Assembly (NCBI GenBank): GCA_039519185.1
Contig: CM076848.1
Location: 186,246,628-186,310,627 of the forward strand
Direction of reading: 5' to 3'
Origin: Astragalus membranaceus
Lineage: Eukaryota > Streptophyta > Magnoliopsida > Fabales > Fabaceae
Length of the DNA: 64,000 nt
Part shown: positions 43,769 to 56,515 of the stretch, one piece after another
Layout: each line of letters starts with the position of its first letter
Numbering within the stretch: the stretch's first letter is position 1
Made by a program: the position numbers and the translations under genes
Notes under the pieces: model-generated
Told to the model about the DNA's origin: nothing
Databases searched by the model: none
The model's input: only the letters and a program-made list of their open reading frames with translations

Positions 43769-46721
43769 AGTCATTATTCCAAGGTGCGAAAGCAATTATT
43801 ATTATGTTGTCTACGTCTACGGAAACGGATTTAGATTTATCTTCTGTTCAAGTGGTAAATGAATTCCTAGATGTCTTTCCAGATGAAGTTTCATCCTTAC
43901 CTCCTGACCGAGAGGTAGAGTTTCCTATAGAGTTGGTTCCTGGCACAGGGTCAATATCTATTTCTCCTTACAGAATGTCTCCTTTAGAATTGAAAGAATT
44001 GATGTCTCAACTTGAAGAATTAATATCAAAGAGGTTCATTCGACTGAGTGCTTCTCCATGGGGTGCTCCGGTGTTGCTAGTTAAGAAGAAGGACGGAAGC
44101 ATGAGATTGTGTATTGACTACCGTCAACTCAACAAGGTGACGATTAAGAACAAATATCCATTGCCAAGGATAGATGATCTTCTTGATCAACTTAGAGGTG
44201 CGGTTGTGTTTTCAAAGATTGATCTAAGGTCGGGGTATCACCAAATCAAAGTTAGAGCCTTAGACATTCCGAAGGCAGCTTTTCGTATGAGGTATGGACA
44301 TTACGAGTACGTAGTAATGCCCTTTGGTTTGACTAATGCCCCAACGGTATTCATGGATTACATGAACCGAGTTTTCTACACTTACCTGGATCAGTTTGTT
44401 GTAGTATTCATTGATGATATCTTGGTGTACTCTAAGACCATTGAGGAGCATGTCCAACATCTCCGCATTGTTCTAAACATACTCCGAGAAAAGAAATTGT
44501 ATGCCAAGCCGTCGAAGTGTGACTTCTGGATGCCGGAAGTGAAGTTTTTGGGACACGTGATTTCCCAATCGGGAGTTGCGGTGGATCCCAGTAAGGTAGA
44601 AGCTGTATTGAACTGGGAACGACCAACATCTGTCACTGAAGTAAGAAGTTTCTTGGGTCTAGCTGGTTACTACAGGAGGTTTATTCAAGAATTTTCACAA
44701 TTGGTTCTTCCACTTACTCGGTTGACTCGTAAGGCCCAACCGTTTACGTGGGATGCTGATTCTGAGGAATGTTTTCAAGAATTGAATGTTATGTTGACTT
44801 CTGCTCCAATCCTAATTCTTCCAGATCCATCTTTGGAATTCCAAATATACAGCGATGCTTCTGGGAAGGGTTTAGGATGTGTTCTAATGCAAAATCAGCA
44901 AGTGGTGGCTTATGCGTCCAGACAGTTGAAGATTCATGAGGAGAACTACCCAACTCATGATTTGGAGTTGGCAGCTATAGTGTATGCGCTGAAGATTTGG
45001 AGACATTACCTTTATGGGTCTCGTTTCGAGGTCTTTAGCGATCACAAGAGTTTGAAATATCTTTTTGATCAGAAGGAGCTTAACAACAGACAAAGAAGGT
45101 GGGTGGAATTTCTGAAGGACTATGATTTGAATTGAAGTATCATCCGAGGAAAGCCAATGTGGTAGCCGATGCTCTGAGTAGGAAATCCATCCACATGGCT
45201 GGGTTCATGATACATTAAATGAAATTGTTAGAGTCTTTTAGAGACTTAAATTTGAAGGCAAGATCAAGGAAGGATCGGTTAGTATTGAGCCATATGAGAA
45301 TCTCTAGTTCCTTGAGGGATTCTATTCGTTTAGCGCAGGAAGTTGACGTGAAGCTACAATCACAGAGAGTATTGCCAGAATTTTCCGAAGATAGAGATGG
45401 AGTTATTTGTTTCAAGGGTAAAATCTGTGTGCCCGATGATCGAGAAATCAAAAGGCAAGTGTTAGAAGAAGCAAACCGATGTTTGTATTCTGTACATCCT
45501 GGGTCCACCAATATGTATAAAGATTTAAAGCAGATGTACTGGTGGCACAGAATGAAGTTAGAGATTGCTGAATTTGTGTCACAGTGCTTAACTTGTCAAA
45601 AGGTTAAGATAGAACATCAGAAGCCTGCCGGCCTGTTACGGCCGCTTGAAGTACCCGTGTGGAAATGGGAGGACATTTCTATGGATTTTGTAATGGCGTT
45701 GTCAAGGTCTCAAGCCTGTAACGACTCCATTTGGGTAGTTGTGGATCGGTTAACCAAATCAGCTCATTTTATTCCAGTTTGTTCGAGCAGTAAAGTATCC
45801 AAGTTAGCTGAGGTGTATCTGAAGAACATAGTAAGGTTACCTGGGGTTCCTACCAGTATTGTGTCGGATCGAGATCCGAAGTTCACTTCTAGATTTTGGA
45901 AGGCTTTGAATGAAGCATTGGGGACTAAAGTACTCCTTAGTACCGCTCATCATCCGCAGACGGATGGTCAGACAGAGAGAACTATCCAAACTCTAGAATA
46001 TATGCTTTGGGCTTCTGTGCTCGATAATGGAAAGAAGTGGGAGGATCACCTTCCATTGGTGGAATTCGCTTACAACAACAGTTATCATTCCGGCATAGGA
46101 ATGGCACCATTTGAAGCGTTGTATAGGAGGAAATGTAGAACCCCATCGTGTTGGTGGGAAGTCGGCGAGAACCGATTGTTAGGACCAGAGATGATTCATG
46201 AAACTACTGAGAAGATTCGCCAGATCAGGGAAAGAATGAAAGCTGCTCAAAGTAGGCAAAAGAGTTATGCCGACAAAAGAAGAAGGCCGTTGGAATTTGA
46301 GTCGGGCGATCATGTGTTTTTGAGGTTATCCCCGACAATTGGTACAGGTAGGGCATTACAGGTGAAGAAACTCAGCCATCGGTATATTGGACCTTTCCAA
46401 ATTATCGAGCGAGTTGGGCCCCTAGCATACCGTATTGCTTTGCCTCCACCATTGTCAAATCTTCATGACGTATTCCATGTGTCTCAATTACGGAAGTACA
46501 TTCCCGATCCAAGTCAACCGTTAGATTTTGAAACGATTGATCTTCGATCGGACTTGTCCTTCCAACCTCACCCAAATTACATCATGGAACGTGGCGAGAG
46601 GACGCTGCGGACGAAGACAATTCCCATTGTCAAGGTGGTTTGGGATGGTTTTTCCGCCGAGGAAGCTACTTGGGAGTTGGAGGACGACATGCGGACTCGG
46701 TATCCGTATTTGTTTTCATGA
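43769..46721 (+). pseudogene. Tekay-like chromovirus Pol: RT, RNase H, integrase, chromodomain (5' truncated)
   Basis: Gag and most of protease are absent. Recognisable sequence starts about 43770 and runs into RT (VNEFLDVFPDEV, KKKDGSMRLCIDYRQLN, catalytic FIDDILVYS) and RNase H (YSDASGKGLGCV, SDHKSLKYL). A frameshift near 45125 and a stop at 45217 break it. A second frame to 46721 carries the H2C2 domain (HPGSTNMYKDLKQMYWW...CLTCQKVK), the integrase core and a C-terminal chromodomain-like end (VVWDGFSAEEATWE). The N-terminal residues of the long frame before about 43770 come from the SINE arm, not from Pol. Confidence 0.92.
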
Positions 46722-46771
46722 GGTACGTTGTGTTTAATTTTGAGGACAAAATTCTTTTAAGTGGGGGAGAA
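46722..46771 (+). other. Polypurine tract of the chromovirus
   Basis: AAGTGGGGGAGAA immediately before the 3' LTR start at 46772. Confidence 0.85.
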
Positions 46772-48896
46772 TGTAACATCCTCAAAATAATTAATCGAAT
46801 TATTTGGAGAAAGACCCGAATGAATTATTTCAGTACTTGATTAGTGTACTTATCTAGTGCTAAAGTTAATTATTTGGTTGTCTCAGGAACGCTAATCCGT
46901 CAAAGCGGAATAAGAGTGATTTGGGAAAGCAATAAGAGATTAATGGCAATGTGGTCATTTGACCATATTACCACTTAATTAGAATAAAATAAAGAAAGGA
47001 ATTAAAGAAAGAAAGAGAAGAAAGAAAGGAAACGCAGAGGAGAAAAGAGAAAGAAGAGAAGGAAAGAAAGAAGAGAAAAGAAGAAGAGGAAAGAAGGAGA
47101 GAAAGGAAGAAGAGGAAGTGAACCCACCCCTCCAAAATTCATCATCTTCATCATCTCCTCTCCCTCATCATAACCCGAGAACTTGGTAAGATTCCCCTCC
47201 ATTTTTCCCATATTTTATGACCTACGAATTTATGAGGGTTTTGATGGTGATTTGGTGAAATCTTGAATTGCGTGATAAATTGATGATTGAATCATGCTTA
47301 GGATCGAAGCCGAGGAAGATTGATCGCGTTTTGAAGCTCGAATCGAAGTTGGAAGCGGATTGGTGATTCTAGGGTTCGATTGGGGATTTTGAAGTCTCGG
47401 TGATTTTGGCTCGGTATCGACTCTCGCGTCAAGGGTGAGTTTTACGCATGTTTAGGATTGTTCCGTTTTGAAATGAATTTTTCGTGAGTTGGTTTCGAAA
47501 GATTTTGAGTCGAAAACCGTTATTTCGAAATATATCGTAATTTGATAACATTCGTTTAGATTGAGTTTTTGATTGGATTGATTGATTGAGTGATGTTATT
47601 GGACATGTTTTGGGACTGTTTTAGTGTTGTGGTTAAGTTAGGAATCGATCGGAACGAGTATCGGAATCCATCGGAAAGCGAATTTTCATGAAAAAGGCCA
47701 TTTTTCCAACGCTGTCAAATGCGCACGACCAGTGCGTCCCAGGGGCACGATCCGTGCACCTGGTTCGGTTGCTGTTTTTCCAAGTGTTCAACAGGGCGCA
47801 CGATCCGTGCGTCCCAGGGGCACGATCCGTGCGCATGGTTCTGTCCAAGTTTTACAAAGTGCCCGAAATGATTCCGTTTCGATTCCAATCCTCTCCTAAT
47901 CCTTTCCTAACCCTTCTATAATGATATTAGGCTTATAATGCCATGATTTTGGGTAAGTTTCAAAAGGGTTTTATAAAATACTTTTGAAGTTGAAATTGTC
48001 TCGAAAAACCGAATAATAGCATACGTGTGCGGATATGTTCTATTGATAACAAAGCGAACTATGAGCTCTACGTGGTAAAGTATAATGCAAATGAACTATG
48101 AGTTCATGTGTCTGTAGATATATTTATTATATCGAGTTGGGTGACGACCCATGTTAACATACTAAGGCGGGGTAGTCATGCACTCTTACCTTAGGCTCTG
48201 TGCCAATTGGGAAACACCGTTGGTAAGGGGGCTCACCGGGGATATAGCAAAGTTGCAGTCGGTGTTATGTTAAAAAGTTGTTGTACGATACCGGGGATGT
48301 AGCAAAGTTGCAGTCGGTGTCGTACGGTGTCATAATAGGTTCACCGGGGATATAACAAAGTTGCAGTCGGTGACCTGTTAAAAGTTAAATAATGCGGTTC
48401 ACCGGAGTTAATTTAGCAAAGTTGCAGTCGGTGCCGTGTTGAGTTAATCATAAGTTATAATTTGACCGAGAGTGTTAGTAGGGGTCTCGGTAGAACTCAC
48501 TGAGATTGTATCTCATTGTTTATATGTTGTTGTTTTACAGAGAAACAGAGACAGAAGAAACCACAGAGGCACGAGTAGGTGGCCCCAGGAGATGGATGAT
48601 GACTTAGCTTTATGTTTAAGTTTATTTTCCTTCTGTTGTCTATGTATCACAACACTATGGCTTTAGTGTGATGTTTTTAGATTTCCGCTTTCTTGTATGA
48701 TACCGAACACAATAGTTGCTGAATATTATGGTCTGAGAACCTTTTTATGGTCTTATGTGTAACAAGACTGCTTGATTGTTATTCAGTGAAAGACTATGTT
48801 GCAGTGTTCAGTAATTATGCAGGACTTGTATATCTCTGATGTGTTACTAATGTGCACTCGTGCATTTTTAGTCGATAAAAATACCGGGGTGTTACA
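46772..48896 (+). repeat. 3' LTR of the Tekay-like element
   Basis: 2125 bp, TGTAACATCC...GGTGTTACA. Features: a GA-rich stretch (46985-47115); three exact GCACGATCCGTGC palindromes (47745-47757, 47798-47810, 47820-47832) plus a variant near 47723; four copies of a repeat with AGCAAAGTTGCAGTCGGTG (48240-48440). The 5' LTR is lost with the truncated left half. Confidence 0.9.
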
Positions 48897-50025
48897 CGAC
48901 CCCCGTGTCCCATGATAGCCTGTGCCATTGGGACAATGGTGTTAGTCTGCAAAATGTAAAATCTAGTAAATGATAATAAGAATTAAATTATAACTATAAA
49001 TTAAATTAGAAGATTATAAAATTAAATTACAAAGACATTTAAATTGAACATCCTCCATAGTTAATAAGAAGAAAAAGTCTAAAGAGTTTTAATAACATAA
49101 TCCACATTCATCAAATGTAAATATAACTACATAATTAGGAGGAAAAAAATAAGACAACGCAATTAAAAAGTGAAACACATGGATATCGTGCAGATTTGAA
49201 TGAAAACCACTAATAAAATAAAAGTACGGCCCATAGAAAGTTCAAAGAATATGATTGAGGGATCTATTGTAAATGTGACTGAAATTTCCGTGAATAAAAA
49301 TAATATATAATTATAAATTAAATAAGAAGATTATAAAATTAAAAAGAAACATTAATAAAGACATATAAATTGAATATCTATAAGAAAAAAAAAAGCGTAA
49401 AGAATATTAATAACATAATCCATATGCAAAAAATCTAAATATAAAAACTTAATCCATAGTTAGAATGAAAATAAGACAACACAAATAGAAAGTGAAAAAC
49501 ATGGGTATCATGCAAAGCTGGATGAAAACCAAACAATAAAATAGAAGCAGCTAAACAAAGTTGAAAAAGACGAAGGAGTTCTACCGTAAATATGGTGGAA
49601 GTTCCCGCAGGAACCCATAATTAGAATAAAAAGAAGACAACAAAATTAGAAAGCGAAACACGTGTGTATTATAGAGGGTTGGACGGAAATAACCAATAGA
49701 ATAGATGCAGCTATATAAAATTGAAAGAAGATGATGAGGGCTATATTGTAAATGTGGCAGAAGTTTCCAGAGGAGTAAATGCTGGAAGTTCCTTCGGTTC
49801 TAATTTATTGACTATGTCAAAAAAAAAGTTCTGATTTATTGACATTTTTAAAAATAAAATTTTATTGACATTGGAACTATTTCTTGTGTTAATTGTTACC
49901 GTTGGCTATCAGTGATACTAATTTTTGTCCGCCACAGCTATTGCTCCTTTGAAGGAGTAAGGTTTCTAGTGCGTTGCATGGGGCAGACTAACCTTGAAGG
50001 AAATCAAATTAATGCATAAATTAAA
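48897..50025. repeat. AT-rich region with a diverged dispersed repeat
   Basis: A block with AAGACAAC-CAA--AAAGTGAAA-A--TGG-TATC-TGCA and a following AGTTGAAAGA-GATGA--G--TCTA-TGTAAAT occurs at about 49150-49290, 49470-49600 and 49630-49770, and again at 50725-50860 and, weaker, about 50950-51060. Copies are 70-85% alike by eye. No ORF or terminal structure was found; origin unknown. Confidence 0.5.
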
Positions 50026-50342
50026 GGCTAAAGTGCTCCCGGGGTCCCTTATCTTTATTTAAAGTAACGATTTGGTCCTTTATCTTTTTTTTGTCCCAAA
50101 TCAGTCCTTTATGTTTTAAATTTTTGACATATAAATCCTTTTCTGTCCCAAATCAGTCCTTTATGTTTCAAATTTTTAACACATAAATCCTTTTTTTTTG
50201 ACACATAAATCGGCACTCTTAACGGAAAAGGATTTATTTGTCAAAAATTTGAAAGATAAAGGACTTATTTGGGACAAAAAAAACATAAAGGACTAATTCG
50301 TTACTTTAAATAAAGATAAGGGACCCCGGGAGCACTTTAGCC
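50026..50342. repeat. Fold-back MITE with 9-bp target duplication
   Basis: 317 bp. Both ends read GGCTAAAGTGCTCCCGGGG inward, with near-perfect pairing for over 45 bp and weaker pairing along almost the whole element. The flanks are identical 9-mers TAAATTAAA (50017-50025 and 50343-50351). A 9-bp duplication is typical of Mutator-like elements. Confidence 0.88.
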
Positions 50343-50459
50343 TAAATTAAAGGAAAAGTTATGAAGTATGATGTAAACAACATATTCGTAAAACTTATAA
50401 AAGTAAGTAGATTAATATAGACTCATATTCAATCGTGCTTAGGAGAAAAATTTTCCATG

Positions 50460-50565
50460 GCCAACATCGAGTTTTTCCACTACAGAAATGGAACCCAAGA
50501 GCACCGCATCGACCCGTGTACCAGAGTAGCTTATACATCTTGGCCAACAGTGTTGGTTTGTAAAT
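50460..50565 (-). repeat. SINE-like fragment
   Basis: Homologous to 27355-27490 (AGAGCACCG, ACCAGAGTAG, CCAACAGTGTTGGTTTG). No B box as clear as in the other copy. Confidence 0.45.
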
Positions 50566-51079
50566 TATATAGTATAATAACTGCGAATAAAAATTTAATA
50601 ACATAAACAAAAAATTGAATTGAAATCATATATAATAAGAAAAAAAATCTAAATTATTTTAATAACATAGTTCATATTCATCAAATGTAAATATAAAAAC
50701 TTAAGTCATAATTAGAAAGAAAAGAAGACAACACAATTTTAAAGTGAAATAGGTGGGTATCATGTAGGGTTGGAAGAAAACCACCAGTAAAATAGACGCA
50801 GTTATACAAAGTTGAAAGAAGATGATGGAGTGTTCTATTGTAAATATGGTTGAAGTTCCTATGGAATTAAATACTTCAACACGGTACTCGAATATAAAAG
50901 GAAAATAAAAATATAGAGACTAATTTAAATATGTTTCTAATACATGTTGGGTCGATAAAAACTACCAATAAGATAGAAGCAGCTATGAAAAGTCAAAAGA
51001 ATATGATTTAGGGGTTCTATTAATTTTAATGTGGCTAAAGTTCCACCGGGAGTAAATGTTGCAATTATAAAGAAAAAGA

Positions 51080-51560
51080 AACCTCCGCATCGCTCATGTG
51101 AACAATCAAATTTTTTACGAATGCTAAAATACCCTAAAATACATTAGTTAGCATCGTACTTTACGTATTTTGTGAAAAAAAATATATTGTTTTGGGTAGC
51201 AAACTGATTATTGAGGAACAGACTTTGTGTATTTGAGCATCTCTGTTTTCTCTCTATATTCTAAGGTACCCCAAAACACATTGTTTAGTATCACACTTTA
51301 CATATTTTGACACAAGATTTTTTTATCACCAAACTGGTTATTGAGGAACGAATTTAGAGTATTCGAATATCTAAAAAAATTTATAGACTTTAAAATACCC
51401 CATAACACACTCCTTAACATTGCACTTTACGTACTTTGTCATAAAATTAATTTTTCTTTTCATTAAAACAGTTATTGACGAACAAAACTCACGTATTTGA
51501 ACATTAAATTTTTTCCTGGAATATAAATTACTCAAAAACACACTACTTAAGAACTATATG
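51080..51560. repeat. Four degenerate tandem repeats of about 130 bp
   Basis: Each unit has ACCCC-AAAACACA--T--TTA-CAT--CACTTTACGTA-TTTG and ACTGGTTATTGAGGAACGAA-like parts. Units begin about 51125, 51262, 51385 and 51520, with the last weakest. Function unknown; it may be part of an old DNA transposon. Confidence 0.55.
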
Positions 51561-52125
51561 ATTTGGTAAAAACAAAAAGAACTCTATAAAAAATTTACTC
51601 TAACGGCGTATTCTCAAAAATTCAAGTTGGATTGTAGAAGTAATCACATTTTTAATATGTTTATTTATTTATTTTTTATTTTAACTTAATAAATTATTTA
51701 TTTTAAGGTAGATTCTAGGGTGAAGGATCAATTAAGTCTCACACTAACGCAACGACGAAATTAAACCTAAGATCTAGCATAAAATGCTATGAATGATTTA
51801 GATTACATACTGATTGATACAAGCTAATCACTGATAGTATTTTATATTATATCACGACGTATATTTGACTGGTACACCGATAAATTAGTTGGTCTTTCAC
51901 TTCAGAAGACACCTTATTTTAAATATTATACCTAAATTATTAATTCATTTATTTTAAACTAAACCTAATTTCATATATTAATTTTTTATTTAAAAAATTA
52001 ATGTAAATGAACGTGACTTTATACATACAATTTTTTAATTGCTATCATTAGTGCCTCAATAAAATAACTTGTAACACTTAAATTAAATTAATAGTGAAAA
52101 TATTTACTCAAATTACTTCTAACAA
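51561..52125. other. AT-rich intergenic DNA
   Basis: No gene or clear repeat seen beyond short inverted AT runs. Confidence 0.4.
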
Positions 52126-52366
52126 TGTATGTAGGTATGTATGTTATGTATGTATGTATGTTACGTATGTATGTAGGTATGTATGTATGTATGTATGTAT
52201 GTATGTATGTAGGTTACGTATGTATGTATGTTACGTATGTATGTATGTAGGTATGTATGTATGTTACGTATGTATGTATGTATGTATGTATGTATGTATG
52301 TATGTTACGTATGTATGTATGTATGTATGTATGTTATGTATGTATGTACGTACGTACGTACGTACT
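52126..52366. repeat. Tetranucleotide microsatellite (TATG/TACG)n
   Basis: About 240 bp of TATG repeats with regular TTACG and TTATG interruptions, ending in (TACG)n. It creates an apparent Met-Tyr-Val-Cys reading frame (52094-52369) that is an artefact of the period. Confidence 0.97.
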
Positions 52367-53020
52367 TAACCCCATTACAAATACAATAAGGGTATTTTAC
52401 TCTATACGAAATATTTTACCTTATATATGATTGATTATAACTATTGGTTTTCTTAATATCTTTATATTATACCTTAATTGACAAATAGATGGAGTATGTA
52501 CTGCATGAAGTCGTGAATCATGATGGTATATTGAAATTCACACTCATCTTTAGTATTTAGCAACATATATATGTTACATTGAGAAAACACAAGCATAAGG
52601 ATTTTCTCCCCTTTAATTTTATAATTATTATTTTGTACTTGGAGAAAATGATTCATCAAAATTAATTTCCATATTATTTTTTGATGTGTTTGGAAATTGC
52701 ATTACAGCCATGCAACAGAACCTAAATTGCATACCAGTCCAATTATCTTTAAATTCACTGGATAAAATTATATTTTTTGATTCAGTCCTTAAGCGCTACA
52801 CTAGACAAAATTTTCATTTTGTTTAGACCCAATAGTTAAATAAAAAACACGACACTTGCATCAAATGGAGGCCAAAAATTAAAGTTACAAATAGGAGAAC
52901 TTTATTTGAATTGGATCTTCATAAATCCTTCCCTCTAATCCTACACTCGTGTTTCGCAGTTTTGTCGTGATTGTCACGGCTTGATATATATACGGCACGA
53001 ATACAATTGTAGATGTATAA
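52367..53020. other. AT-rich flank of the long inverted-repeat element
   Basis: No gene seen. Confidence 0.4.
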
Positions 53021-54657
53021 TACACAAATTTGCTATGCACGGGTTGTGTTTATGTGGATTGAAATTTTTATGTGTATGGGACATTGTAAGAGAGTGCAAG
53101 AATTGAGGTGAAAATGGGGATATAGGCATAGCACAATAGTTTAATAAAAAGAGGTGCACTATGATCATGTGATACATGTCATTATATAAATTAAGTGCTC
53201 TATGAATTTTAGTTCTTCGTACTTTTAAAAGAAGGATAAATAAATTAATAATACTAATTTTGGAAAAAATTATCAGGGAGCGAAGTCTTGCCCTAAAACA
53301 CCTATATCTTTATGTAAGTCTAATAAAATAAGTCCATGGACAACTAAATGGTAAAGAGTTTAAGAAAATAGCGCTACTATTTGTACGATAAGAATCGTAC
53401 GAAAGTTACTTTATTAACCTCAAGACTGAATCACACAACACCATTCGGGCTTCTCATTTAATGTTTCTACATTTCGTCTTCGTACTTTTAAGTATTATCC
53501 TTAAGAAAACATCGCTACTATTTGGTACGATAAGAATCAGACGAAAATTACTTTGTTAACCTCGAGCCTCAATCACACAACACCAGTCGGGGTAAATATC
53601 AAACATGAGCAACGACTGGGCATAAAAAAAGGGGTGATGTCAAATGCTCTACCATCAATTGTACATTTACTGAAAAAAATTAATTCCTAACTAATGACAT
53701 ATGGTGATGTCAAACAACCTTAAATTGTTTTTTTATTTCATACAATGTCAATTAATTCCTAACTAATGTCATATGGTGATGTCAAAAAATTTAATTTCTA
53801 ATTAATGACCTATGTTGGTGTCCAATGACCATAAAAAAATATTTTGTACTTTCATAAAAAATCATTTTATAACCACGTCTAAAATTTGATTAATTGACCG
53901 TATGATACAGCATAAAACCTCATTAATAGTTGAAATCTAGTTCTGATTGATTCAATTTTAACAACTCATTAAATGGTCTAGAAAATAGTGAAAAGACCAG
54001 TTGGTTAATGAGCTAAAAAACTTGATTAATTGGTATTGTAAAGTAAACTATATTACGTATCGCAAATGTCACAATTGATATTTTAAGATAAACCCTGTGA
54101 GTGACCTCACCTATCCACATTTTTGCAAAACCCCGTGACCGTGAGTGACCCACCAACTTTAATCTTAGATAAATATAAAAAAAATTAAAATAAAGAGGTG
54201 TCATGTTTACAACAACTTTAACCATGTTATTAATATTTTAAATTGGTTTGTAACCAAAAAAAAATATTTTATCAACTTAATGTTATTATAGTGTTTGGTT
54301 CATGTTGTTATTAACTTATTATAATATATAGGAGTTTTATTTAATAGGTCCATGACACAATTCTAGGTCACAAGTTGAAATTATAATCATGATATAATTA
54401 ATAAATAAATATATAATAGACAAATTTATTTATAAGATATAAGAGTTATTTTTTTATAGATCCATGACACAAGCATAGGTCATAATTTTTCCATTATAAT
54501 AATAAATTTGTTAATTGTAATGTATAAGAGTTTTTTTTTAATAGATAGATGACACAATCCTAGGTCATATCCATTACAAATTATTTTTCACACATTGAGA
54601 CTATTTTTCTAGTAAAAACATATTATCAACTACAAATTTATTAAAAGACTCCAAAAT
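53021..54657 (+). repeat. Left inverted arm of the long element
   Basis: Contains about two copies of a roughly 145-bp unit (TTAACCTC-AG-CTGAATCACACAACACC...TACGATAAGAATC...) at 53370-53600, versus five in the right arm. It also has repeated TCCATGACACAA-C-TAGGTCA units (54345-54575). Confidence 0.75.
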
Positions 54658-54933
54658 GAGAAGGTTCCAAGATGTACAACAGGGTAAGCTAATTCTAAGG
54701 TTCCAAGATGAGAAGGTGACTTTTAATGTTTTTGAAGCTATGCGCCACCCGGATGACCAAGGTAAATGTTTTAGGGTGGATGTGATTGAAGACTCGGTGC
54801 AAGAAACCTTTAGACATGATTCACCCTCTCCTCCATTAGAGAAGGTAATTGTGAACTCTATTTAGGGGTTAGATGAAAACTTGGGCATTGAAATAGAAGA
54901 CTGCATTCTACAGTTTGAAGCTTCCCAGGTAGA
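54640..54933 (+). pseudogene. Athila-like Ty3/gypsy pol fragment, left part
   Basis: It translates to the end of the protease/linker zone of Athila-type Pol (QQGKLILRFQDEKVTFNVFEA), with a TAG near 54863-54865 and unrelated inner sequence to 54933. The fragment continues after the CACTA insertion at 60701. No LTR or other element part is linked to it, so it looks like a captured piece inside the long inverted-repeat element. Confidence 0.7.
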
Positions 54934-55170
54934 CAGTAGTGGAAAAAATGCCTTTTATAACTGTCATTTATATCGGTTAAAAACGGCCTGATATTAAAAG
55001 TGACGTGGTGGCAGTTTTGTAATTAAAATTACAATTTTTATATCGGTTGCCACTAGAACCGATATAGAAAGTGCAAAAACCATATTTCATATCGGTTCCC
55101 TTGCATAACCGTTATAGAAAGTCCAAAAATTTAGGCTTCCATAACGGGTCACAAAACCACCCGTTATAGA

Positions 55171-56289
55171 ATGGAAAAAGTTAGGCTTTTCTACTTCCCA
55201 TCTCTATTCGCTCCCTCTCACTCTCATTCACCGTTCGTACTCTCCCTCATCTCTTCCATCGTTCATCACTGCTCAGCCACCACTCTCCACTCCCACCCTG
55301 TTTCGTCGCCGGCCACCACCTCAACCCACACCCTCCTTTCTTCTTCCTCGCGAAACCAGACTCTCCACACGTTTTTCCCTCATCCCTCTCAAACCCTAGC
55401 TCGTTTTCGGTTTCCCTCATCCCTCTCAAACCCTAGCTCGTTTTTGATTTCCCTTATCCCTCTCACACGTTCTCACCCCTCGCGAAGAGTAGCTTCCAAT
55501 AACCCTAACATTCGCTAATCCCTCTCACTCTTCTCACGAAATCAGAAATTGAAGCTTAGGTGAACCTTCGTCTTCTTCAACAGATCCAGAAATTGAAGCT
55601 TCCATCACCATTGATTCAGAAATTGAACAACGAAATTAACTTAGGTGAACCTTGCTCTTCTTCAACAGATCCCGAAATTGAAGCTTCGAACAATGAAATC
55701 AACCATGTGAAGCTTCGTCTTCTTCGTAAGTTCCTTTCTCCGCGTTTTCCTTGAAACAATTGATTTGGTTTTGTTTTCTATACTTTATATTGAAACAATT
55801 TGTGTTGCTTCATTGCTGTTTCCTCATATTCATTATATGATTTATGGCTTCAATTTTGAAATTTTAGGGCTTAGTTTACAATTTCTCTAGTTGTGATATT
55901 TTGATTCAACCTCATCTTGTACATGATGTTATTTACATGATTGACAATTTTTCTAGCTGTTTCCTCGCTGAATGTGTGTTATTTACATGATTGACAATCT
56001 CATTGTTGATTTAGGTCGTCACTCTCTGTTGCCTACTATTTTTGCATTGCAGAAGGTCAAATGGTTACAAAGCTGAATCATATTTGATGATTGCAACTAG
56101 CAGAGGCTTGAATCAACAAAGCACCGGGGTAGTAACTTTTTTCTGATTTGAATCAACAAGACTACTGCAACTTTTTTTTCTGATTTGTTTCTTTTTTTTC
56201 TGTTTTGTTTCTTTTTCTTTATTCCTTTCCGGATTTCTATCAATAAGAAAAACAAGACTACTGCAACTTTTTTCAAGGGTAAGGCTGAT
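55171..56289 (+). other. CACTA left interior, leader-like
   Basis: Pyrimidine-rich, with repeated CTCCCTCATCCCTCTCAAACCCTAGCTCG-like units (55380-55445) and several short open frames. It looks like a 5' leader plus intron. No protein domain seen. Confidence 0.4.
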
Positions 56290-56515
56290 GCATTTCTTCC
56301 TCCAAAAAAGGGAAGGGTAAAAGTAAGACTGGGCCTAAGAAGAAGTCTGATTCAAAGTCCACAAAAGAGAAAGCCTCCAAGAAGAAAACTGATCCCAACG
56401 ATAAGGAGGATGGTGGAGCTTCTACCTCAGAGGTAGCTGGTGAACCTCCTACCATAGAAAATATCCGCAAAGCTATAGCAGACTTTCTGAAGAACAAAAA
56501 GAGTTCTTCTCCCGT
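56290..56515 (+). pseudogene. Lys/Ser-rich exon-like segment in the CACTA element
   Basis: Reading about 56340-56512 gives a Lys-rich stretch with repeated KKS/KKK and then an acidic stretch, ending at a good donor CCC|GTAAGT (56513). It resembles a charged linker of an unknown host protein or an eroded transposase exon. I cannot name it. Confidence 0.35.

Noticed and set aside
43675..43770. N-terminal 30 residues of the Tekay Pol frame
   Set aside because: They are encoded by the plus arm of the SINE hairpin, not by Pol.
48472..48666. Short frame near the end of the Tekay LTR, also at 37686-37904 in the solo LTR
   Set aside because: Present in both LTRs only because a conserved LTR block is open; no start context or domain.
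52094..52369. ORF of repeated Met-Tyr-Val-Cys
   Set aside because: Pure translation of a TATG/TACG microsatellite.
55171..55518. 115-codon frame at the left of the CACTA element
   Set aside because: Low-complexity Ser/Pro/His translation of a pyrimidine-rich leader; no domain.
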